From NCBI GenBank assembly GCA_030150505.1, contig JASLFS010000016.1, forward strand, positions 1 to 48,710: a DNA stretch of 48,710 nucleotides, read 5' to 3'. Every line of letters starts with the position of its first letter. Within the stretch, counting starts at the first letter, position 1. Positions 43,452 to 48,710 of the stretch are shown one piece after another. This stretch comes from Vitreoscilla sp. (GTDB taxonomy: Bacteria > Pseudomonadota > Gammaproteobacteria > Burkholderiales > Neisseriaceae). The notes below the pieces were generated by a model that saw nothing but the letters and a program-made list of their open reading frames with translations, did not search any database and was not told the origin of the DNA. A program made the translations under genes and the position numbers.

Positions 43452-43497
43452 ATAAAAAAAACAGGCTTATATTAGCATTCCCCATATAAGCCTGTTT
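43452..43497 (-). terminator. Second minus-strand terminator in the gene-free region
   Basis: AAACAGGCTTATAT and ATATAAGCCTGTTT form a perfect 14-bp stem with an 11-nt loop and a T-run on the minus strand. It lies 84 nt beyond the autotransporter's own terminator, so it is a backup or ends a short minus-strand RNA. Confidence 0.75.
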
Positions 43498-43580
43498 GCA
43501 TATACAACTGTATCTTTTTTGCTATTGCATTAATAAAACACAACAAACAACCAATTTGAATTAATTATCTAAAATACAAC

Positions 43581-43624
43581 AAAAAACAAGATAGCTAAAA
43601 ATATTATAGCTATCTTGTTTTTTT
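43581..43624. terminator. Terminator after the autotransporter gene
   Basis: AAAAAACAAGATAGCTA / TAGCTATCTTGTTTTTT, 17 bp with a 9-nt loop, just beyond the stop at 43633. It has A/T runs on both sides, so it can act in both directions. Confidence 0.9.
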
Positions 43625-43632
43625 AAAATAAA

Positions 43633-46482
43633 TTAAAAATTGTAACGCAATCCAAGTTGACCATTAATTGGTGATTTAACTCGATTACCCGTTCTAGTAT
43701 CGACTTCCATATACATAGTAAAATTCTTATTAAACATAGCATTAAAACCTAAGCCAAATTTAGCAGAACTACCAGATAAATCTGTTGTTAGATGATGAAA
43801 ATCGTTAATATCAACAGCGTTATTGTCTTTAAATTGATGCACCCAAGCAGCTTTAAAGTATGGCGAGAATACCGCTTGATTGTTCAGTTTAAAATCTTGT
43901 CCAACAGTAGCACCTAATTCAGAAGTTAAAGATTTCTGTGAGTTAAGCTTCGCAGTCATCTCATTATTTAAAGTAATATCTTTGCTACCAATAGAGTTAT
44001 AAGACAATTGACCATACGGTGTTACCCATGCACCACCGCTAAATTTAAATGTATAACCAGTTTCAACTGATGCACCAAAGGCTGAAGTATTGTAATCATG
44101 GCTGCGCACGTCATAGCCATTCGTTGATGTTGTGCGTAATTTATTTTTGAAATGGTTATATTTTAAAACACCATCAACATACCATCCTGTATTGGTTAAA
44201 TAAGTCGCATATGCACCAAAAGTATAACTATCAACTTTACTAGTCCCGCCTTGTTCATGCTTAACATCAGCATTATCAAAACCAGTGAATCCACCTATAA
44301 TCAATTTGCCATTATTGAAATCAATGGCCTTATCAACACCCATTTCTACACCAGCATGATTAAGCTTATATTGAACCTGGTCACGATCAACTTTTGTTTG
44401 ATTACCGATTGCATGAGCCCAAACACCACTACTTACTTTCTCTGCATCACGCACTTGCACTAAGCGAGAACGTAAATTATCTAACTCATTGTTAAACATA
44501 AGTTGAGGTGCAGAAGACATACCCAAAACAGCACGAGCTGCTGGAGTTAATTGCTCAGATGCACCAAACGACCAAATTGTATTTGATTCATCGCTGCTAG
44601 GTCGACTGCTTATAACATGCACATAAGCACCTGCATCTATCCCTTTATCTAATGTATTGTCATTAACATCCTTGATTTCAAACTGAGCATTGCTGTTATT
44701 CGAATTGCCAACCTCAGCAAAATCAACCGATTGTGGGCGAACTCGAATCACTTCCTTACCAGTATCTTTATCTAAGATATGCAAACCATGCGTGCCATAA
44801 CCATCGGTAATTTTAATAAAATCAGACTCTCCACCAAGAATATCTTGATTAAAATGGAAAGTTGCATAAGTATTTTCCTGATTAATGCCCTCTTCACCCA
44901 ATGTACCAATATTCATTTTAGAATAAGACAATCTGTCTTCATCCGTTTGGAAAATAACTCGCCCTTTCCCTTTGAAAGAACCAAAATTTACTTGGCTATT
45001 CTCTCTATCTGTTGCATCAGCGCTTGTAGCGCGAGCAATAATCTGTACTTCGCTATTTTCATGATGATTGGCATGATCTGAAGCATTATCAAAAATAAAA
45101 TTATCTACTGTTGCACCATTTTTAGCTGCATCTGCATTATTAACATCACCAGCATGAATTTTAATAATACCTTTATTATTTTCAGAACCTTCCAAAGTAG
45201 TTTCACCAGTGGCATTCGAACCCATTAAGAATTCGGTGCCTTTACCCTTCAGAACAGTATTATTGGTAATACCACCACTTTCTACTACATAAGTTGAGCC
45301 ATCATAGAAAGTAGCATTGTTTGAAGTACCACCATTTTTAACATACTGTACTGATGTATCATGAAATTGGGCATTATTTGATACGCCACCATTTCCAATA
45401 ACTTGTGATGCATTCTGATTAAAAATAGCATTGTTTGAAATGCCACCATTTTCAATGGTTTGCTTAGCATCATGATTCAGTATTTCATCATTAGAAATAC
45501 CATTATTCTTGATTGTTTGGCTGGTATTATCATTAAACATTGCGCCATTAGATATACCACCATTATTAATTTGATTTGCACTATTATTAAATATGGCACC
45601 ATTAGATGTACCACCATTTATCGTTTGATTAGCTCTATCATTGAATACAGCAGCATCAGATATACCACCATTGACTGTTTGATCAGCACTATCATTAAAT
45701 ATAGAACCATTTGATAAGCCACCATTTATCGTTTGGTCTGCGCTATTATTGAATATAGAACCATTGGAAGTACCACCATTTATCGTTTGATCTGCACTAT
45801 TATTAAATATAGAACCATTAGATGTACCACTGTTTATCGTTTGATTTGCACTATTGTTAAATATAGCTCCATTGGAAGTGCCGCCATTTATCGCCTGGGA
45901 AGAAGTATCATGAAATTCCGCATATTCAGATAAACTTCTTGTACCAACCGTTTGTCTTGAGCCATTTTTAAAAATCGATCCTGTAGAAGTAGGAATATTA
46001 CTCCCAATAACTGTTGTTGAGCCGCCAGCAATATATGTACCATCTAACACTTCATGAGAATTGTCATACACACTATTTGAAATAGTTGGAGTATTAATGG
46101 TATGTTGTGGACCATGATTATTACCCCAGCTATTCATGCCCTCTGTTGTCACCAAAACAGTTGAGTTACCAGAAACGGTTAAATTTGTCGCAGTGGTATT
46201 TATCGTGACATGGCTTTGATTCTGAATATTGGTATTTTGACCTTGACCTCCAAGATTTGCTGTGCTTACAGCATCAACAATAACAGTACCATGTTCATCC
46301 GTTGTAACATAGTGAACATTGGTAAATACTACGTTACGATTATCAATCGTCTCATAATAAGTATTCTCTACATTATTGTAAGTACTATTCGTACTACTGG
46401 TTAAATTCACTATAGCTGCAGAAGAAAATGTCGATATTGCACTTAATATCGAAAGAGATAATGTTGTAATTTTAAAATCCAT
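43633..46482 (-). CDS. AIDA-repeat autotransporter adhesin (type V secretion)
   Basis: 949 residues. Signal peptide MDFKITTLSLSILSAIST... to about residue 25; an Asn/Thr-rich N-terminal passenger; about twelve AIDA-type repeats of 18-19 residues (for example NGSIFNNSADQTINGGTS); a pertactin-like stem with GGESDFIKITDGYGTHGLH as the autochaperone; and a C-terminal beta-barrel of about 250 residues (from SGVWAHAIGNQTKVDRDQVQ) ending in the outer-membrane signature LRYNF. I start at 46482, where AAGG lies upstream; the TTG at 46503 has no ribosome site. It likely mediates adhesion or aggregation. It is monocistronic, with no regulator or modifying glycosyltransferase adjacent. Confidence 0.92.
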   Translation of the reverse strand: MDFKITTLSLSILSAISTFSSAAIVNLTSSTNSTYNNVENTYYETIDNRNVVFTNVHYVTTDEHGTVIVDAVSTANLGGQGQNTNIQNQSHVTINTTATNLTVSGNSTVLVTTEGMNSWGNNHGPQHTINTPTISNSVYDNSHEVLDGTYIAGGSTTVIGSNIPTSTGSIFKNGSRQTVGTRSLSEYAEFHDTSSQAINGGTSNGAIFNNSANQTINSGTSNGSIFNNSADQTINGGTSNGSIFNNSADQTINGGLSNGSIFNDSADQTVNGGISDAAVFNDRANQTINGGTSNGAIFNNSANQINNGGISNGAMFNDNTSQTIKNNGISNDEILNHDAKQTIENGGISNNAIFNQNASQVIGNGGVSNNAQFHDTSVQYVKNGGTSNNATFYDGSTYVVESGGITNNTVLKGKGTEFLMGSNATGETTLEGSENNKGIIKIHAGDVNNADAAKNGATVDNFIFDNASDHANHHENSEVQIIARATSADATDRENSQVNFGSFKGKGRVIFQTDEDRLSYSKMNIGTLGEEGINQENTYATFHFNQDILGGESDFIKITDGYGTHGLHILDKDTGKEVIRVRPQSVDFAEVGNSNNSNAQFEIKDVNDNTLDKGIDAGAYVHVISSRPSSDESNTIWSFGASEQLTPAARAVLGMSSAPQLMFNNELDNLRSRLVQVRDAEKVSSGVWAHAIGNQTKVDRDQVQYKLNHAGVEMGVDKAIDFNNGKLIIGGFTGFDNADVKHEQGGTSKVDSYTFGAYATYLTNTGWYVDGVLKYNHFKNKLRTTSTNGYDVRSHDYNTSAFGASVETGYTFKFSGGAWVTPYGQLSYNSIGSKDITLNNEMTAKLNSQKSLTSELGATVGQDFKLNNQAVFSPYFKAAWVHQFKDNNAVDINDFHHLTTDLSGSSAKFGLGFNAMFNKNFTMYMEVDTRTGNRVKSPINGQLGLRYNF
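45240..45885 (-). repeat. Tandem AIDA repeats, 54-57 bp units
   Basis: About twelve consecutive in-frame units. The first six are 54 bp (18 residues, consensus GGTSNGSIFNNSADQTIN) and nearly identical; later units are 57 bp and more diverged. Identity at the DNA level would allow slippage or recombination to change copy number without breaking the frame. Confidence 0.85.
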
Positions 46483-46956
46483 CTGTGTAACCTTTATAAG
46501 CAAGTAATAATATTTTTCTTTTTATTTATTTAAACCATTGAATATCAATCAATTATAAATCTTTAGGGCATTTATAGATAACAACCACCCAATATTTATA
46601 ATGAATAAAATTCAGAAAAAAAGTAATATCAATAACAATGAAATACAAAATTCAATAACTAGAAATACAAATTTTTTATTTTTTTTATCCTACTGATTCC
46701 TATTTAGAATAAAAAAATATTAGTTTAAAAACACTAATTACTATGTTTTATTCATAACCAATTATATTGTTGCGAAAAAACCATATTAAAGTTACCTAGA
46801 TGGGTTGAAATCTATAAAGTAGAATTAATCTAAGACAAAATAATCATTAAAATTAGACTCTTACAAAGACTTAAAATGCCTTTCATGCGGGCATTATTGA
46901 GAATGCTAGATAAGCCATAGCCAGAAGATAAGGCCAAATAAAGAAATTTTTACACA
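46483..46956. other. AT-rich upstream region of the autotransporter
   Basis: A non-coding stretch between the autotransporter start and the rlmK terminator. I see A/T tracts and a weak 6-bp hairpin (AATGCC/GGCATT at 46874-46894) but no gene and no promoter I can single out. Confidence 0.5.
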
Positions 46957-47000
46957 GAAAAACTAATGCATACTGATGGTTAGACTCATCGGTATGCATT
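46957..47000 (-). terminator. Terminator after rlmK
   Basis: AATGCATACTGATG pairs with CATCGGTATGCATT (14 bp with one T-G pair, 8-nt loop); T-run on the minus strand. 26 nt past the rlmK stop. Confidence 0.75.
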
Positions 47001-47025
47001 AATTTAATATGTCATTTAAATGAAG

Positions 47026-47970
47026 CTAAGGATGCTGAATTTCCCAGCATTGATGAATTTTCTTATTGCGAAAATCATCAGGAATGGATTGATTGGTTAC
47101 ATTTTTAACATTGTAACGCTTGGTAATCTCTTCATCTAATACAAAAGAACGCAAGTTATTGGAGAAAATTAACATGCCATCTTTTGCTAAAAGTGCCATG
47201 GCGCCATCAATTAGCGTTTGCTGATCACGCTGAATATCCAGAATATCCAACATTTTTTTGCTATTAGAAAAACTTGGTGGATCCATAACAATTAAATCGA
47301 ATTGTTTGCGGGCAATTTTAGCCTCATCCAAATAAGCAAAAACATCTTCACGAATAATATGATGCTTTTGTTCATCTATGCCATTTAAGGCAAAATTACG
47401 CCTTGCCCAGCTTAAATATGTATTCGATAAATCAACTGTTGCACTACTAATAGCACCGCCAGTTGCAGCATAAACAGTAAAACTACCCGTATAAGAAAAC
47501 AGATTCAAAAAGCGCTTATTATTCGCCATATCACCTACTTTTTTACGGGTATTTCGATGATCTAGAAATAAGCCAGTATCCAAGTATTTTTCTAAATTTA
47601 CCCAAAAAGCTCGTCCCGATTCATGAACGATAAAGTCTTCACCTTCTTGCCCTGTTTTTTCATATTGAGCCAGACCTTTTTGGCGCTTGCGGGTTTTGAT
47701 ATAAATATCATGCTTGCCTAAGCCTGTTACAAATTCAATGCCTTCTAAACAACGGCCTAGCCATTCTTGATGCTCATCAGCATGCATCAACCAACCAGTA
47801 TCAATTTCTTGTAAATGGATTTTATCTTTATATAAATCAATAACTAAAGGAAATTGGGGAATATCTCGATCGTAAATGCGCCAGGCTTCTAAATCTTGCC
47901 TTTTTGCCCATTTCATTAAATGTTTAATGTTCTTACCCAATCGATTTACAAATGCAGAAATTTCGCTCAT
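47026..47970 (-). CDS. rlmK: 23S rRNA (guanine-N7) methyltransferase, stand-alone RlmK type
   Basis: 314 residues. It matches the C-terminal half of E. coli RlmKL: NRLGKNIKHLMKWAKRQDLE and YDRDIPQFPLVIDLY at the start, an RFF-like N-terminal region, FLDHRNTRKKV, then SAM motif I FLNLFSYTGSFTVYAA, the catalytic loop DLIVMDPPSFSNSKK. It would methylate N7 of G2069 (E. coli numbering). In E. coli RlmK is fused to RlmL; here it is separate. ATG at 47970, weak ribosome site. It is divergent from the helicase gene with a 444-nt spacer. Confidence 0.85.
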   Translation of the reverse strand: MSEISAFVNRLGKNIKHLMKWAKRQDLEAWRIYDRDIPQFPLVIDLYKDKIHLQEIDTGWLMHADEHQEWLGRCLEGIEFVTGLGKHDIYIKTRKRQKGLAQYEKTGQEGEDFIVHESGRAFWVNLEKYLDTGLFLDHRNTRKKVGDMANNKRFLNLFSYTGSFTVYAATGGAISSATVDLSNTYLSWARRNFALNGIDEQKHHIIREDVFAYLDEAKIARKQFDLIVMDPPSFSNSKKMLDILDIQRDQQTLIDGAMALLAKDGMLIFSNNLRSFVLDEEITKRYNVKNVTNQSIPDDFRNKKIHQCWEIQHP

Positions 47971-48071
47971 ATATCTAACAACTTAACGTATACCTAATAA
48001 TGGGTTTATTTTACCTGCCTTTTAAATTGATTACCTAATTGTTTTGGGCTCATTAAAAATCTAGTCAATTC

Positions 48072-48101
48072 TTGACAAGAATCATATAACAGCGCTAGAA
48101 T
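48072..48101 (+). promoter_or_regulatory. rhlE: Strong sigma70 promoter for the DEAD-box helicase
   Basis: TTGACA (48072-48077), 18-nt spacer, TAGAAT (48096-48101). Transcription from about 48108 would give a leader of about 307 nt. Confidence 0.65.
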
Positions 48102-48265
48102 TGCAGATTGTTGTTAATCTAACAATTAAAAACAAAGTTTAAATTTATTTTCGAAAAAGAAATTGTTATTGAAGCCATCGTCTTCGACCCCAAATACGCT
48201 GCCATTATCTCGAGTGCTCTGCTCTCTAAAATTTGCTTCTGCATGCCGTTTAAAGCTTGGTTGTC

Positions 48266-48317
48266 GCCGATGTCACATTACAGTCTTTAATAGTTTTAAC
48301 CCAAAAGACTCATCGGC
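48266..48317 (+). promoter_or_regulatory. Bulged stem-loop in the helicase 5' leader
   Basis: GCCGATG pairs with CATCGGC and, inside it, AGTCTTT pairs with AAAGACT. The two 7-bp helices share the 3' strand without a gap, but a 9-nt bulge (48273-48281) separates them on the 5' side. Coaxial stacking with a one-sided bulge is typical of a structured regulatory RNA, but no known riboswitch class is recognised. Confidence 0.5.
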
Positions 48318-48414
48318 ACATTTACCTCGGTTTTTCATATCTATTCAAAACCAACATGCTATTTAATATATAGCTAAATAGGTCAATTGTTTTGCTGATA
48401 TTATCAGGAATATT

Positions 48415-48710
48415 ATGTCTATTACATTTGCAGATTTAAATCTGAGTGATTCATTAGTCCAAGCTGTTGCAGCAGAAGGCTATACTCAACCAACACCAGT
48501 TCAAGCACAAGCGATTCCAGCAGCTCTTCGAGGCGAAGACTTATTGGTATCAGCACAAACAGGTAGTGGTAAAACAGCAGCTTTCCTTTTGCCTTCAATG
48601 CACCGCATTCAAAGCCGTAGCGATAAACCAGGCAAAGGCCCTCGCGTTCTTGTATTGACTCCAACTCGTGAGTTAGCACAACAAGTTGAAAAAAATGCCA
48701 CTTCATATGG
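48415..48710 (+). CDS. rhlE: DEAD-box RNA helicase, RhlE-like (3' end outside the window)
   Basis: 98 codons are in the window: MSITFADLNLSDSLVQAVAA (F and start of the Q-motif), TPVQAQAIPAALRGEDLL (Q-motif), AQTGSGKTAAFLLP (motif I), and LTPTRELAQQVEK (motif Ia). This is the N-terminus of an ATP-dependent RNA helicase of the RhlE/DeaD group. The DEAD motif and C-terminal domain lie beyond the window, so the subfamily is provisional. ATG at 48415 has AGGAATATT upstream. It has a long structured leader, as known for some cold-induced helicase genes. Confidence 0.9.
   Translation, partial: MSITFADLNLSDSLVQAVAAEGYTQPTPVQAQAIPAALRGEDLLVSAQTGSGKTAAFLLPSMHRIQSRSDKPGKGPRVLVLTPTRELAQQVEKNATSY

Larger units (their letters stand above)
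42758..43632. other. 875-nt gene-free region rich in signals
   Basis: No ORF longer than about 30 codons looks credible here. The region holds a minus-strand terminator at 42812, a perfect 14-bp inverted repeat at 43081, an FNR box at 43136, a predicted small RNA at 43183-43260 and further minus-strand terminators at 43452 and 43581. These are listed separately. Confidence 0.7.
47971..48414. other. 444-nt spacer containing the helicase promoter and long leader
   Basis: No credible ORF. The left part has a promoter (48072) and the right part a structured, relatively GC-rich leader (48266) of the DEAD-box helicase gene. The longest open frame (48163-48366) starts with TTG, lacks a ribosome site and gives an unlikely protein. 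Confidence 0.65.

Noticed and set aside
45240..45885. Regularly spaced repeats that could look like a CRISPR array
   Set aside because: The units are directly adjacent, with no unique spacers, and remain in frame inside a large gene whose product has a signal peptide and an outer-membrane barrel.
45460..45933. Two open frames on the plus strand opposite the AIDA repeats
   Set aside because: They are repeat shadows. Periodic 54-bp units keep the opposite strand open, and the translations are low-complexity Ile/Thr/Tyr repeats without ribosome sites.
48163..48366. Open frame of 67 codons in the helicase leader
   Set aside because: It starts with TTG, has no ribosome site, has an atypical Ser/Arg/Pro composition and overlaps the stem-loop. 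It is better explained as leader RNA.
1..48710. Mobile elements, prophage, toxin-antitoxin or defence islands
   Set aside because: I looked for transposase, integrase, restriction or toxin genes and terminal inverted repeats and found none. Gene order and composition look like stable chromosome.

Overview
The window is AT-rich chromosomal DNA of a betaproteobacterium, most likely a member of the Neisseriaceae. Three things support this. Three exact copies of the 12-mer AGGCTGCCTGAA are present (6471 +, 24031 -, 34328 +), plus two single-mismatch copies. This is the DNA-uptake-sequence dialect I know as AG-simDUS (Simonsiella type), and one chance copy would be expected only about once in 8 Mb. 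Several genes are of Neisseriales type: a minimal ProQ, a stand-alone RlmK and a CbiM-like membrane protein next to a Nudix hydrolase. Housekeeping genes are densely packed with clear intrinsic terminators. I see no rRNA, tRNA, prophage, insertion sequence or CRISPR array. I do not name a genus.

Layout. 1-13.5 kb is mostly housekeeping: a truncated glutathione S-transferase, a small lipoprotein and a flavin monooxygenase; then a minus-strand run of recG, glycerate kinase, an XAC2610-like secreted protein and gloB; prmB; glpK, rho and trxA; and a Nudix/CbiM-like pair. 13.8-20 kb holds phaC-phaA (polyhydroxybutyrate), the uracil permease uraA and an MFS transporter with an acidic tail. 19.9-24.3 kb holds a radical SAM protein, an unknown 174-residue protein preceded by what looks like a ribosome-mediated transcription attenuator, ubiX, a lipoprotein, proQ and tatD. 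24.6-27.6 kb is a two-gene GMC oxidoreductase/aldehyde dehydrogenase operon.

27.7-33 kb is a complete 2-aminoethylphosphonate module. An ABC importer (ATPase, fused permease, lipoprotein) brings the compound in, PhnW transaminates it to phosphonoacetaldehyde, and PhnX cleaves that to acetaldehyde and phosphate. 34.2-37.9 kb is a haem import and utilisation operon (hmuSTUV) behind a good Fur-box match. 38-42.8 kb pairs a TsdA-type dihaem cytochrome and a three-haem cytochrome with a divergent TtrSR-like two-component system. This looks like a compact tetrathionate-respiration unit without the molybdenum TtrABC enzyme.

42.8-43.6 kb has no gene but is full of signals: a perfect FNR box followed by a -10 and an intrinsic terminator (a predicted anaerobic small RNA of about 78 nt), a perfect 14-bp inverted repeat, and three minus-strand terminators. 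43.6-46.5 kb is an AIDA-repeat autotransporter adhesin with about a dozen near-identical 54-57 bp repeats. The window ends with rlmK and the start of a DEAD-box RNA helicase that has a long, structured 5' leader.

The observations most worth following up are the Tyr/Trp leader-peptide attenuator in front of an unknown gene, the FNR-driven small RNA, the TtrSR-TsdA tetrathionate module and the helicase leader.
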